Source: Flavilitoribacter nigricans DSM 23189 = NBRC 102662 | GTDB lineage: Bacteria; Bacteroidota; Bacteroidia; Chitinophagales; Saprospiraceae | Assembly: GCF_002646595.1 (NCBI RefSeq) | Contig: NZ_PDUD01000057.1 | Coordinates: forward strand, 1-61,799 | Direction: 5' to 3' | DNA length: 61,799 nt | Program-made: the position numbers and the translations under genes | The notes under the pieces: model-generated | Databases searched by the model: none | What the model was told of the DNA's origin: nothing | Seen by the model: only the letters and a program-made list of their open reading frames with translations | Shown: one piece after another, positions 14,366 through 23,860 of the stretch | How positions within the stretch are numbered: the first letter of the stretch is position 1 | Layout of the letters: every line of letters starts with the position of its first letter

Positions 14366-17300
14366 TTATCTTTTGATGATTGACGCATCGGCGTTAATAA
14401 TGGTGCTGGCCACAACGGTATTGGCCGCCAGTTGGGGTTGGGGCAGTGCCGGATCATTCTCGGCTTCTCCCGCGTTGAGCCATCCGGTCATTTTTTCCGG
14501 ATGTTCCTGAAATTTACGGAATTCGTTTTCCCTCAATTCCAGTAAGACGGCCAATTCCTCGTCGCTGGGCTTCCGCCCGGTCATGAGCCGGAAAGCCGAC
14601 TGAATGCCCGATTCCGGATCATCCTCGGTGGAGATCCGCTGGCCCAATAGTCGCGCGGCCTCCAGATAGATCGGATCGTTGAGCAGCACGAGGGCCTGGA
14701 GCGGGGTACTCGTCTTCTGGCGACGTACCGTACAGTTGTCCCGGGCCGGCGCGTCGAAAGTGGCCTGGGTAGGGTGAGGGACAGTGCGTTTCCAGAAGGT
14801 ATACAAACTACGCCGGTAGCGGTCTTCTCCCGGACTGGTCTGGTAATTTCCGCCGTTGATCCGCCAGAGGCCGTCCGGCTGGTAGGGTTTTACACTGGGT
14901 CCGCCGATCTTTTCGCTCAGCAATCCGCTGGCCGCGAGGGCATTGTCCCGCAGCATTTCGGCGGTAAGTCGCCGCGAGGGACCCCGGGCGAGCCATTTGT
15001 TCTGCGGATCATCCCGGGCCAGATCGGGCGATGCAATAGATGATTGCCGGTAGGTGGCCGACATGGCGATCAGTTTTACCATTTGTTTGATATCCCAGCC
15101 GGATTCCCGGAAGGTGATTGCCAGCCAGTCCAGCAGTTCGGGATGGGACGGGAGTTCGCCCTGATTTCCGAAATCTTCCGCCGTCCGCACCAGTCCCCGT
15201 CCGAAGAATTGTTGCCAGAGCCGGTTGACGGCCACCCGGGCGGTCAGCGGATGGTCCTCGCGGAATAACCAGCGGGCCAATCCCAGCCGGTTCGGCGGCA
15301 GATCATCCGGGAAAGGCAATATATTTTCCGGGGTGTTGGGTGTTACCGGCTCTCCATGGGCATCGTACTGCCCGCGATCGAGAATAAAAGCGGGGCGCGT
15401 CACGTCCATTTCCTGCATCACCATAAGTTCCGGCAACGTATCGGTAGTGCTGTGTACATTCTTTCGCAATTCCCGCAGCGCGGCCAAGTGTTGGTTGCGC
15501 CCGTCGGCAAGGGTGGTCAGGTAGTAGAGCTGAAGTTCCCGCTGATCGGCAGTGGTCAACTGGTCGTTAGCTTTTTGCAGGATGGCCTGAAATTGGTCAG
15601 GAGTCATCACCTGGCGGATCTCCAGCGGGCTCAACTCGCGGTCAAAGACACGAACATCATTAACCACGGCTCCCTTGATGCCGATACCGCGCCAGCGGGC
15701 ACCGATCTGGAGACCGGCTTCGGCCTGCCCGCCGAAATTGAAGAGAATACTTTTATACAGATGATCATTTTCTACTTCCGTCTCAACTTCCTCCCCGTTC
15801 AGAAAGAGGCGGTACCCGGCGGCGCTACTGGAACCGTCGTAGGTGACGGCCAGGTGGACGAATTGATCCCGGGGCAGGTCGGGGCCGTATTCAATAATGG
15901 CATTGTAGGGGGCCGTATGGGCCATCAGTAATTCCAGGCGATTGTCTTTTAGGGCGAGGTGATAGCCGCGCCAGTTGTACAGAGCCGCTCCGATACTCTT
16001 ATGGAAAATAACGCCATTCTTCAGTCCCGCGGGGACCTTCACCCGGATGCTGACGGAAAAAGGTTCGGATCTTTCGTACGCGCCGATCGTGCCCAGGTCG
16101 AGCCAGGCATCTCCGTCGAGGGCCAGCCCGCGGCCTTTTTCCGTTTCCGCCATTTGCGGCGTAGTGCTTACCCGTTGGGTTTTCATTTGTCCCTGCTGGT
16201 AGGGAGGGAGTAGGTTGGCCAGTCGTTCATCCTCCAGCGGGAAATGTGCTACCAGCCCTCTTGGTACAGATGGCGGACTATAGTGCAGACGCCCTTCCTC
16301 CAGCCATTGGTCAAAATCCGCTCGCTGCGCCTGCTCCCAGTCAGAAATATCCCGTTTTTTTCCAGCAATCTCCCGGCTAATTACGGCCCGGATACTGTCT
16401 ACCCGTTCGTCGCTGAGCAGCATGGTGGGCACGGGCGTTGCATTGTCCCAACTGATCTGTCCAGCTTCCCGTACGTTGTTAAAAAAACTGAACAGCTCGT
16501 AATAATTCTTCTGGCTGATCGGATCGTATTTGTGGTCATGGCAGCGGGCGCATTCCATGGTCAGCCCCATAAAGGCTTTACCCAGGGTATTGGTGCGATC
16601 GGCGACGTATTCCACCCGGAATTCTTCCTCGACGATGCCGCCCTCCATATTTTGCTGGTGATTGCGGTTGAAGGCTGTCGCCAGGATCTGCTCCCGGGTA
16701 GGATTGGGCAGCAGGTCGCCGGCAAGTTGCCAGGTGACGAACTCATCGTAGGGCATATTTTCGTTAAAAGTCCGGATCACCCAGTCCCGCCAGGGAGACA
16801 TATCCCGGTAGCGATCTACGGTATATCCGTGCGTATCGGCAAAGCGGGAGAGGTCCATCCAGTCGGCAGCCATACGTTCGCCGTAATGGGGGGAGGCGAG
16901 CAGCCGGTCCACGGCCAGTTCGTAAGCATCCGGAGAAGAGTCGGCCAGAAAAGCGTCCATTTCGGCAACGGTAGGCGGCAGGCCGGTCAGGTCCAGGCTC
17001 ACCCGGCGCAGCAGCATTTCCCGATCCGCTTCGGGAGCCGGCTCCCAGTCCTTTAATTCCAGTTTTTGCCGGATAAAGTGATCGATCGGATTGTTGGCCT
17101 GGTCGGGGAAGGACGTCTCAGGAACGTCTGGTTTTTGGGGCGGTATGAAGGCCCAGTGGGGTTTGTAGACGGCCCCCTGTTCAATCCAGCGAATGAGCAC
17201 GGCTTTTTCCCGATCGCTGAGATGAAGTTCGGAATCGGGCGGCGGCATTACCAGTTCCGGATCGCTGGAGACGATGCGCTGTACCAGCTCACTGCCCCGG

Positions 17301-17578
17301 ATGGAGCCCGGTTTGATGGCCCGTTTTCCGGGACTCTCGGGCAGTTCCGCGTAGGCGGTTTCCGCCTGATCCAGCCGTAGGCCCGCTTTTATTTTGGCTT
17401 TATCCGGTCCGTGACAGGCAAAACAGCGATCACTGAGGATCGGCTTGACGTGGATATTGAAATCGAGCTGCTCGGGAAGCTCCGCTTCGGCCGCCAGGAC
17501 AGCATCCGGTAGCGGTTCGCTACAGGAAGCCCACAAAAGGACGAGGGTGAAAAAAAGTGGAAATTTATCTTTGATCAT
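14366..17578 (-). CDS. PSCyt1-DUF1549-LamG-DUF1553 cytochrome lipoprotein
   Basis: About 1070 residues from the ATG at 17578, chosen because it places a lipobox signal (LLWASCSEP) at the N-terminus; a longer frame starts at 17623. Order: planctomycete cytochrome c domain with CFACHGPDKAK; DUF1549 (PSCyt2) with DLTGLPPT and a second heme-type motif CARCHDHKYDPI; a LamG/concanavalin-like insert (about 435-640); and DUF1553 with AVNRLWQQFFGRGLV and PLQALVLLNDP. These surface proteins are hallmarks of Planctomycetes and are proposed to act in polysaccharide or sulfated-glycan use. First gene of the DUF1553-DUF1501 operon, divergent from a sulfatase 93 bp away. Confidence 0.93.
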   Translation of the reverse strand: MIKDKFPLFFTLVLLWASCSEPLPDAVLAAEAELPEQLDFNIHVKPILSDRCFACHGPDKAKIKAGLRLDQAETAYAELPESPGKRAIKPGSIRGSELVQRIVSSDPELVMPPPDSELHLSDREKAVLIRWIEQGAVYKPHWAFIPPQKPDVPETSFPDQANNPIDHFIRQKLELKDWEPAPEADREMLLRRVSLDLTGLPPTVAEMDAFLADSSPDAYELAVDRLLASPHYGERMAADWMDLSRFADTHGYTVDRYRDMSPWRDWVIRTFNENMPYDEFVTWQLAGDLLPNPTREQILATAFNRNHQQNMEGGIVEEEFRVEYVADRTNTLGKAFMGLTMECARCHDHKYDPISQKNYYELFSFFNNVREAGQISWDNATPVPTMLLSDERVDSIRAVISREIAGKKRDISDWEQAQRADFDQWLEEGRLHYSPPSVPRGLVAHFPLEDERLANLLPPYQQGQMKTQRVSTTPQMAETEKGRGLALDGDAWLDLGTIGAYERSEPFSVSIRVKVPAGLKNGVIFHKSIGAALYNWRGYHLALKDNRLELLMAHTAPYNAIIEYGPDLPRDQFVHLAVTYDGSSSAAGYRLFLNGEEVETEVENDHLYKSILFNFGGQAEAGLQIGARWRGIGIKGAVVNDVRVFDRELSPLEIRQVMTPDQFQAILQKANDQLTTADQRELQLYYLTTLADGRNQHLAALRELRKNVHSTTDTLPELMVMQEMDVTRPAFILDRGQYDAHGEPVTPNTPENILPFPDDLPPNRLGLARWLFREDHPLTARVAVNRLWQQFFGRGLVRTAEDFGNQGELPSHPELLDWLAITFRESGWDIKQMVKLIAMSATYRQSSIASPDLARDDPQNKWLARGPSRRLTAEMLRDNALAASGLLSEKIGGPSVKPYQPDGLWRINGGNYQTSPGEDRYRRSLYTFWKRTVPHPTQATFDAPARDNCTVRRQKTSTPLQALVLLNDPIYLEAARLLGQRISTEDDPESGIQSAFRLMTGRKPSDEELAVLLELRENEFRKFQEHPEKMTGWLNAGEAENDPALPQPQLAANTVVASTIINADASIIKR

Positions 17579-17671
17579 GAATGCATATAGTATATTTCTA
17601 AAGGTAGTAAGATTTAAAAACAAGACTCGGAAAGTTACCTAATTTTCTAAGTCTGCCATATTTACGACAAA

Positions 17672-19108
17672 ATGAAAACCATTTATTCTACTCTTTTAAC
17701 GCTGGCTTTCCTGCTTGGGCTTATCAGTTGCCAAAACCAGGCCGATGAGGCGAACACCGCCGCCAAGCCACCCAATATTTTATTTATTGCGGTCGATGAT
17801 CTCCGCCCGGAACTCAATTGCTACGGGCAACAGCAGATTATTTCGCCCAACCTGGATCAGCTGGCGGCCGAAGGCTTTCTTTTCGAACGCGCCTACTGCA
17901 ATGTGCCGGTTTGCGGCGCTTCGCGGGCCAGCCTGCTGACGGGACTGCGGCCGAAACCCGATCGTTTTCTGAATTACAATACCTACGCCGACAAAGATGC
18001 ACCGGACGCCATCAGCCTGCCGCAGCATTTCCGGGAGAACGGTTACCGGACCTTCAGCTACGGCAAGGTTTTTCACCATCGCGATGACAAAGCCGACAGC
18101 TGGACGGATGCACCCTGGCATCCCGCTTTGGATCTGGGCCCCGGGGCGAGCTGGCGCGATTATCAGTTGCCGCAGAATGTGGCGCTGGATAAGGACGGCG
18201 ACGACAAACGCGGACCGGCTTACGAGCGGGCGGCTGTTCCGGACAGCGCCTATTTTGACGGGAAGATCGCACTGCGGGCCACCCGGACCCTACAGACCCT
18301 GGCCGGTCAGGATCAGCCCTTCTTTATGGCCCTGGGTTTTATGAAACCGCATCTGCCCTTCAACGCGCCGGCTAAATATTGGGATCTCTATCCGGAAGCA
18401 TCGATCTCTACCACAACGGTACCCGATCAGCCGGAGGCGGCTCCGGGCCAGGCCTACCATAATTTCGGAGAATTGCGCCACTACGCCGGGATACCGGACG
18501 AAGGTCCGGTGGCGGATAGCACGGCCCGAAAGCTGGTCCACGGCTATTACGCCAGTGTGTCCTACACGGACGCCATGATCGGTATGGTACTGGACGAACT
18601 AAAACGCCTGAAACTGGATGAAAATACCATCGTGGTCCTCTGGGGAGATCACGGCTGGAGCCTTGGTGAGCACGGCCTCTGGTGCAAGCACTCGACCTTC
18701 AATGTGGCCATGCAGGCCCCTTTATTCATTAAGGTGCCGGGCCGCAGTGGTGGGAAGCGGATCGGTGCGCTTACGGAGTTTGTCGATATTTATCCCTCGC
18801 TGTGTGATCTGTCAGGACTGCCCCGGCCGGGCCATTTACAGGGGGATAGTTTTGTGCCGCTGCTGGACGATCCCACCGCGCCGGGAAAAGAAGCGCTTTA
18901 TTGTCGCTGGATCCGCGCCGACGCCGTTAAGACGGACCAGTACCTGTACACCGAGTGGTTCGATAAAGATGGGAAATCGATTGGGCGGATGTTGTACGAT
19001 CATCTGGCGGATCCGCAGGAGACGGTCAACATAGCGGAAAAGGCGGAACACGCCGATCTGGTGGCCGATCTCAGTGCCCGTCTGCGGGCGCAGCGCAGTC
19101 GGCCGTAG
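17672..19108 (+). CDS. Iduronate-2-sulfatase-like sulfatase lipoprotein
   Basis: 478 residues with a lipobox signal (LLGLISCQN). Type I sulfatase: metal-binding Asp pair in FIAVDDLRPELNCYG, the formylglycine motif CGASRASLLTG (about residue 90, Cys to be oxidised by an FGE-type enzyme), SYGKVFHH, MKPHLPF, and the metal ligands in VVLWGDHGWSLGEHGLWCKH. The family closest by pattern is iduronate-2-sulfatase, which removes sulfate from glycosaminoglycan-like sugars; the true substrate is not known. It would act in the periplasm or at the surface. Shares a 93-bp divergent promoter region with the DUF1553-DUF1501 operon, so joint control is likely. Confidence 0.93.
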   Translation: MKTIYSTLLTLAFLLGLISCQNQADEANTAAKPPNILFIAVDDLRPELNCYGQQQIISPNLDQLAAEGFLFERAYCNVPVCGASRASLLTGLRPKPDRFLNYNTYADKDAPDAISLPQHFRENGYRTFSYGKVFHHRDDKADSWTDAPWHPALDLGPGASWRDYQLPQNVALDKDGDDKRGPAYERAAVPDSAYFDGKIALRATRTLQTLAGQDQPFFMALGFMKPHLPFNAPAKYWDLYPEASISTTTVPDQPEAAPGQAYHNFGELRHYAGIPDEGPVADSTARKLVHGYYASVSYTDAMIGMVLDELKRLKLDENTIVVLWGDHGWSLGEHGLWCKHSTFNVAMQAPLFIKVPGRSGGKRIGALTEFVDIYPSLCDLSGLPRPGHLQGDSFVPLLDDPTAPGKEALYCRWIRADAVKTDQYLYTEWFDKDGKSIGRMLYDHLADPQETVNIAEKAEHADLVADLSARLRAQRSRP

Positions 19109-19127
19109 CTTTACTTTAAAAACGGAA

Positions 19128-19151
19128 GGCGCCCGGCCGAAGCCGGACGCC
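19128..19151. terminator. GC-rich hairpin after sulfatase
   Basis: GGCGCCCGGC-CGAA-GCCGGACGCC, about 20 bases past the sulfatase stop, between convergent genes. No T-run follows, so termination is only likely. Confidence 0.4.
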
Positions 19152-19292
19152 CCCGCGGAGTCGTCGAAAAACTACCAGATCTTTAGGTAAGTGGAGTGAT
19201 GACCGGCAACTGCCGGCAAGGGCAGGTCCGGACGGTTAAAGACCTGGTAGCGACGGCCAATCATCACCGACAGATCGACGGGATCGGGCCAT

Positions 19293-19790
19293 TCAGTTGC
19301 TGAACGGAGGATTGTTCCGGAAGAGTTTCAGCATTCGCCTTTTGGCCCGTAGGTCGGCTTTGCCGTTCAGCCCGGCTTCGAAAGCCAGTTCAAAGACCTC
19401 GCGACCCAAGTCAATATCCTGCAGGATCTCGCTTTCCTCCCGCTCCGTATCGTTAAGTAAAAAGGCGATACGGGGCGGACGCCGGAACACGCCCGGTTTC
19501 TGGCTCCGGTCGTGGCTGTCCGTAAGTCGCCAGCGCAGCGAATCGAAATCAAAGCCCGTCCGTTCAAAAGTCAGTATATTGTTAGGGTGTCGCCCGTAGC
19601 GAACGCTGCCTCTGCCTTCCTGGTAGAGATCCAGTCGCCAGCCCGAGCCGTCGCGCAATCTGATCAGTACCGTGTCTCCCTTTAGCCAGTAGTTTTCAAC
19701 CGTAGATTCAGAGGAGGGCGTCCATTGACAACCAAAAAGAAAGCCCAGCCCCAGAATGAGCCAGGTCACGCTGGAAAAATGTGTCCTCAC
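19293..19790 (-). CDS. Hypothetical lipoprotein
   Basis: 165 residues, GTG start. A signal segment ends in LGFLFGCQW, a lipobox. The rest has WLKGDTVLIRLRDGSGWRLDLY and a short C-terminal helix rich in basic residues; no domain recognised. Convergent with the sulfatase. Downstream of the stop, another frame stays open to 19172 (see rejected items). Confidence 0.65.
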   Translation of the reverse strand: MRTHFSSVTWLILGLGFLFGCQWTPSSESTVENYWLKGDTVLIRLRDGSGWRLDLYQEGRGSVRYGRHPNNILTFERTGFDFDSLRWRLTDSHDRSQKPGVFRRPPRIAFLLNDTEREESEILQDIDLGREVFELAFEAGLNGKADLRAKRRMLKLFRNNPPFSN

Positions 19791-20034
19791 AACAGTATCG
19801 ATTTTTATCGTTTAGTCCCTTTGTTCAGTAGATCCAACCATTGTGGATAAAATACCCAATGGAGCTTTACGACAGTCGGTGGAAACTTCGCCTCTAGATT
19901 TAAAGAGGTGGGTTTCAACCCATAAGATGCAGATGTGTTTTATTTTGGTGTGTAATGCGGCCGATGTTTGAAAGTCGGCCCGGAATTTCGGGGAGTGGTT
20001 GTTCCTGACCCTGGAAATTGTGTGAATCTTGTCC

Positions 20035-20042
20035 TACATTTG
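20035..20042 (+). promoter_or_regulatory. -7 promoter box of M16 peptidase gene
   Basis: TACATTTG, a perfect TAnnTTTG. It lies downstream of a possible TTG start at 20018 and upstream of GTG 20060, so it supports the latter as the true start. Confidence 0.55.
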
Positions 20043-20059
20043 CAAAAAAAATAAAAAGC

Positions 20060-21319
20060 GTGATACAATTTTCGCGATTTGAACTGGATAACGGCCTGAA
20101 GATCCTGGTACACCGGGATGAAAGTACCCCAATGGCAGCCGTTAACGTGTTATATAATGTCGGTTCCCGAGATGAATCCCCGGAACGGACGGGCTTTGCC
20201 CACCTGTTCGAGCACCTGATGTTCGGCGGCTCGGCCAATGTTCCCGACTTTGATGAGCCTATCCAACTGGCGGGCGGAGAGAACAACGCCTTCACCAATA
20301 ACGATATCACTAATTTCTACGATGTACTGCCGGCGGAGAACCTGGAAACGGCCTTCTGGCTGGAGTCCGACCGGATGCTGAGTCTCAACTTTGACGAACA
20401 GGTCCTGGACGTACAACGGAAAGTAGTCGTGGAAGAATTTAAGGAAAGCTGCCTGAATCAGCCCTACGGCGATGCCTGGCACCATCTGTCGGATATGGCC
20501 TATAAGGTGCATCCCTACCGCTGGCCGACCATCGGGAAGGTCCCCAAACACGTGGAGGATGCGACCATGGACGACGTCAAAGATTTTTATTTCAAATACT
20601 ACCGGCCGAATAACGCCATCCTGGTCGTAGCCGGTTCGGTCGATCCCGATGAAGTGTACGCGCTGGCCCAGAAGTGGTTTGGTGAGATCCCCAAAGGGGA
20701 AGTGCCGCTGCGCCGACTGCCCTCGGAACCGCCCCAGAAGCGCCTGGAAAAGCGCATCAGCGAATCGAGTAACATTCCGACGGATGCCCTGTATCTGGCC
20801 TTTCACATTCCCGACCGGCTGCATCCGGACTACTACGCGGCGGATCTGCTGTCGGATATCCTCTGTAACGGTCCGTCCAGCCGCCTGTACCGGCGTCTGC
20901 TGAAACAGGAACATCTCTTCGCCGCTATCGATTGCTACGTGACGGGAAGTATCGATCCCGGCCTGCTGATCATCGAAGGACGCCCCTCGGAAGGCATCAG
21001 CCTGGAAAAAGCCGAAGCGGCCATCTGGCGGGTACTGGAAGAATTGAAGGCGGAAGGCGTATCCGAACGGGAACTGCAAAAGATCAAAAACAAGGCGGAA
21101 TCCAATCTGACCTTCTCCGAGCTCAATGTACTCAACAAAGCGATCAACCTGGCCTTTTACGAGTTGCTGGGCAACGCGGCGCTGATCAACGAGGAAAACT
21201 TTCACTACCAGCGCGTCAATGCCGACGATATCCAGCGGCTGGCCCGGACGGTGCTGACTGAAGACAATTGTTCGCAATTGTATTATCGTTGCAAGGAAGG
21301 AACCGTGGAGGAAGTGTAA
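20060..21319 (+). CDS. M16-family zinc metallopeptidase
   Basis: 420 residues from GTG at 20060 (VIQFSRFELDNGLKILVH is the usual N-terminus of the family). The inverted zinc motif HxxEH is present as HLFEHLMF, with the third ligand Glu about 75 residues on, in the VVEEFKESCLNQPYG stretch. This is the active half of a two-part peptidase; Bacteroidota often encode an adjacent inactive partner, absent here. No signal peptide is seen, so it may be cytoplasmic, although homologues also occur in the periplasm. Ends in a shared bidirectional terminator at 21343-21391. Confidence 0.92.
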   Translation: MIQFSRFELDNGLKILVHRDESTPMAAVNVLYNVGSRDESPERTGFAHLFEHLMFGGSANVPDFDEPIQLAGGENNAFTNNDITNFYDVLPAENLETAFWLESDRMLSLNFDEQVLDVQRKVVVEEFKESCLNQPYGDAWHHLSDMAYKVHPYRWPTIGKVPKHVEDATMDDVKDFYFKYYRPNNAILVVAGSVDPDEVYALAQKWFGEIPKGEVPLRRLPSEPPQKRLEKRISESSNIPTDALYLAFHIPDRLHPDYYAADLLSDILCNGPSSRLYRRLLKQEHLFAAIDCYVTGSIDPGLLIIEGRPSEGISLEKAEAAIWRVLEELKAEGVSERELQKIKNKAESNLTFSELNVLNKAINLAFYELLGNAALINEENFHYQRVNADDIQRLARTVLTEDNCSQLYYRCKEGTVEEV

Positions 21320-21342
21320 ACCGGAAGCGGAAAAGAAATGGA

Positions 21343-21391
21343 ATACGGTGTAGGGAGCTGCTCAGGTCGGCTCCCTACACCGTATTTTTTT
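21343..21391. terminator. Bidirectional intrinsic terminator
   Basis: ATACGGTGTAGGGAGC (21343-21358) and GCTCCCTACACCGTAT (21370-21385) form a perfect 16-bp stem with T7 on the plus strand. It lies between two convergent genes. Confidence 0.92.
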
Positions 21392-22754
21392 ACTGACCGA
21401 ACAATTCCGCCAGTTTGGCCTCCAGGCTGCGTCCGCGGAGGTTGCGGGCGAGGATTTTGCCTTCGGGGTCTAGGAGGATCGTTTGGGGAATAGAGTGTAC
21501 ATCGTAAGTCTGGGCCACTTCATTGCTCCAGCCCTTCAGGTCACTGACGTGGTGCCATTCCAGTTGGTCTTTTTCGATCGCCTGCAGCCAGCGGTCCTTT
21601 TTGTTATCGAGGCTGACGCTTAGGATCTCAAAGCCTTTATCTTTATACTGGTTGTATACCCGTACGACGTTGGGATTCTCCTTCCGGCAGGGGCCGCACC
21701 AACTGGCCCAGAAGTCGATCAGTACCACCTTGCCGCGCAGATCACTCAGGGTAAGCATTTCGCCCTCGGGCGTCTCCTGGGTGAAATCCGGAGCGGTACC
21801 GCCCACCATCAGACTGCGGGCATCTTCCAGTTCTTTTTTCATTTGCGCCGTCACTTCCGGATCCGACTCCTGGAAGGTCTCAATGAATTTATCGCTGAAA
21901 TATACGTAGTTGCCGTGGGTCTTTTGCTTCAAAGCCGCCAGTACCCCGGCGTAGGCCATTTTTTGGGTAGCGGAAGCTTCCGGGATGCGGTTCAGGGCCT
22001 TTTCGATGTATAACTGGTGGGCGTCATCCTCCATACCTACGCTGCTAAGGGTGGTGGCATACCCTTTAAAGCTTTCGTACGTCCAGGGGATGCGGCTGTA
22101 GATGTCTTTCTCAAAATCGGCAAAGCGGAAAAATTCCTCAGCGTAATAACCCAGTTCATTATCGTACGCTTCGCCGTTGTGGGGAAAGCTCAGATAAGTA
22201 TTGAGGGAAGCGATGCTGCCGAAGAGGGGATTTTCTTCTTCCAGTTGTTTCAAAAAACCGAGTCGTTCATCATCCAGGCTTTTGAGCTGGGTCATCAGAT
22301 CGTCGGTTTTCTCCTGATCTACGCGGGTGGTCTGAATGCTGCGGATCAGGATGGAATTCTGCCGGTTGAACGCTTCCATTTTATCCTTCAATTCCCGGTA
22401 ACCGTCGTTGATGGGAGAATCGGTGAAGGCCAGTTGCCGCAGTTGGCCGCAATTGCCCGCTACCTTGACGGACGCTTCCTGCCCCAGAATAATTGGGACC
22501 GCTTTGCGCTCGGTGGGGCCGAGGTAATAAAACTGCGGATCGGATTCCGGTAGGGTGAAGCGGAAACTTTTGTCGGCGATGTCCGCGGACTGTACCAGGT
22601 TGAAACCAAAACCGTCAAACTGATACAGATGCATGGTATTGCCGCAGCCGGTGACTTCGGCGACCAACGTAATCTCTTTCCCGCTGTCGGGCATCAGGGT
22701 AGTGGCGCCGATCAGAACAGCAACCAGCCAGCTAAAACTAAAGAACTTTACCAT
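21390..22754 (-). CDS. TlpA-like thiol-disulfide reductase
   Basis: 454 residues with an N-terminal signal segment. Residues 25-130 resemble the DUF4369 domain often fused to Bacteroidota thioredoxins; a helical middle follows; the C-terminal thioredoxin domain (about 315-454) begins APDFTQETPEGEMLTLSDLRGK and has the active site FWASWCGPCRKENP with the cis-Pro in SIPQTILL. It should act as a periplasmic thiol-disulfide exchanger, possibly in cytochrome c maturation, which the heme proteins in this window would need, but that link is an inference. Monocistronic. Confidence 0.92.
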   Translation of the reverse strand: MVKFFSFSWLVAVLIGATTLMPDSGKEITLVAEVTGCGNTMHLYQFDGFGFNLVQSADIADKSFRFTLPESDPQFYYLGPTERKAVPIILGQEASVKVAGNCGQLRQLAFTDSPINDGYRELKDKMEAFNRQNSILIRSIQTTRVDQEKTDDLMTQLKSLDDERLGFLKQLEEENPLFGSIASLNTYLSFPHNGEAYDNELGYYAEEFFRFADFEKDIYSRIPWTYESFKGYATTLSSVGMEDDAHQLYIEKALNRIPEASATQKMAYAGVLAALKQKTHGNYVYFSDKFIETFQESDPEVTAQMKKELEDARSLMVGGTAPDFTQETPEGEMLTLSDLRGKVVLIDFWASWCGPCRKENPNVVRVYNQYKDKGFEILSVSLDNKKDRWLQAIEKDQLEWHHVSDLKGWSNEVAQTYDVHSIPQTILLDPEGKILARNLRGRSLEAKLAELFGQ

Positions 22755-23226
22755 TATTCGATTTTATTTTACGGTATCCGGGCCAACACCAGTACGATGC
22801 CGGTTTACCAGTTAGATATTCGGATATACTTTTCAGAGGAATATCAATGTGGGAAAATCCATTCAAAATTAAATCAATTATCACGGAAAGACAAAATTGT
22901 TCCGATTATCAAAAGATTCCTTAACATTATCGGGTGAAAAGGCCCCGCTGGTCTAATTTCCCATAGGCATATCGACCTCTTATTACAATTTTGTGTTCTA
23001 TGGTTAAAGAGTGCGCGTAGACCTTTCCCGCGAAAAGCGTTGGAAAACGGGGAGTTAGGTAAACCGATCCCGGACTTCCCTGCTTCCACAGATCTATGCT
23101 GGACTCTTTTCAGTTGCCCGGCAACTTAAATTGATTAAGAACATTTTTGGATTTCACCCCTTGGGTTATGATAACAAATTCAAAATAGGTTCTAATTTTA
23201 AAACTATATCCAAGCGAAAATAAATT
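22755..23226. other. Intergenic region, nothing recognised
   Basis: About 470 bp between divergent genes. It is AT-rich toward 23130-23226. I see no convincing open frame, hairpin or tRNA; it should hold the two promoters. Confidence 0.4.
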
Positions 23227-23727
23227 ATGTCTTATCAAAGAAGATTCGGTACCGGTGGTAATCCCTTTGGCTCCATAACGGGGATCATCATGGCCGTATT
23301 ATTTTTTTTAGTACTGTTTTACCTGACCAAGATCGTTTTTAAGATCCTTTGGTTCATTTCTCCTTTGCTGTTCATCGCCTCCCTGATCATCGATCATACG
23401 GTTTTTCTGGGCTACGCCAAATGGCTGGGCGGTATGGTAAAACGCAACCCCCTGATGGGGATCGGGGCCATTGTTTTGTCGGCCTTACTCTTCCCGCTCA
23501 CGGCAAGTTTCCTGTTCGGTAAAGCCCTGTTCCGCAAAAAAGTAAAAGATGCGCGGCAGGAGCAAGAGAACCGGGTTCGGGGCGAACTGATCGATTTCGA
23601 AGAGATCGTAGAGGACGAAGAGGAGTTCAATGACGAGGCGCTGCGTTTGCCGCCGATGGAGAAAGAACCCCGACCACGGCAAACCAATCGTCCGAAGGAC
23701 AATGAGTACGATGATCTTTTCAGTTGA
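23227..23727 (+). CDS. Conserved membrane protein of unknown function
   Basis: 166 residues. A glycine-rich start (RRFGTGGNPFG), two or three membrane helices (about 17-60 and 78-98), then a charged, acidic cytoplasmic tail with ELIDFEEIVEDEEEF. This layout is typical of a small Bacteroidota-specific family with no known role. Followed by a strong hairpin at 23757-23791. Confidence 0.8.
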   Translation: MSYQRRFGTGGNPFGSITGIIMAVLFFLVLFYLTKIVFKILWFISPLLFIASLIIDHTVFLGYAKWLGGMVKRNPLMGIGAIVLSALLFPLTASFLFGKALFRKKVKDARQEQENRVRGELIDFEEIVEDEEEFNDEALRLPPMEKEPRPRQTNRPKDNEYDDLFS

Positions 23728-23756
23728 TCCGGTCGTTGATACCGGTTCCTAACCGC

Positions 23757-23791
23757 AGGTAGAGAGACGCGCTTTAAGCGTCTCTCTACCT
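23757..23791 (+). terminator. Strong hairpin after membrane gene
   Basis: AGGTAGAGAGACGC (23757-23770) pairs perfectly with GCGTCTCTCTACCT (23778-23791). No T-run follows, so a REP-like element is an alternative. Confidence 0.6.
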
Positions 23792-23860
23792 ACACTTTCC
23801 TCTTCTCTTTATCCCCTGCCGGATTTGTTTTAACTTCACCGGATAGCAACGGGTCCGGGT

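Noticed and set aside
19172-19313. Frame on the minus strand after the hypothetical lipoprotein that reads SATEWPDPVDLSVMIGRRYQV
   Set aside because: It looks protein-like and could be a frameshifted C-terminus, but there is no homopolymer at the join and no family match that I recognise.
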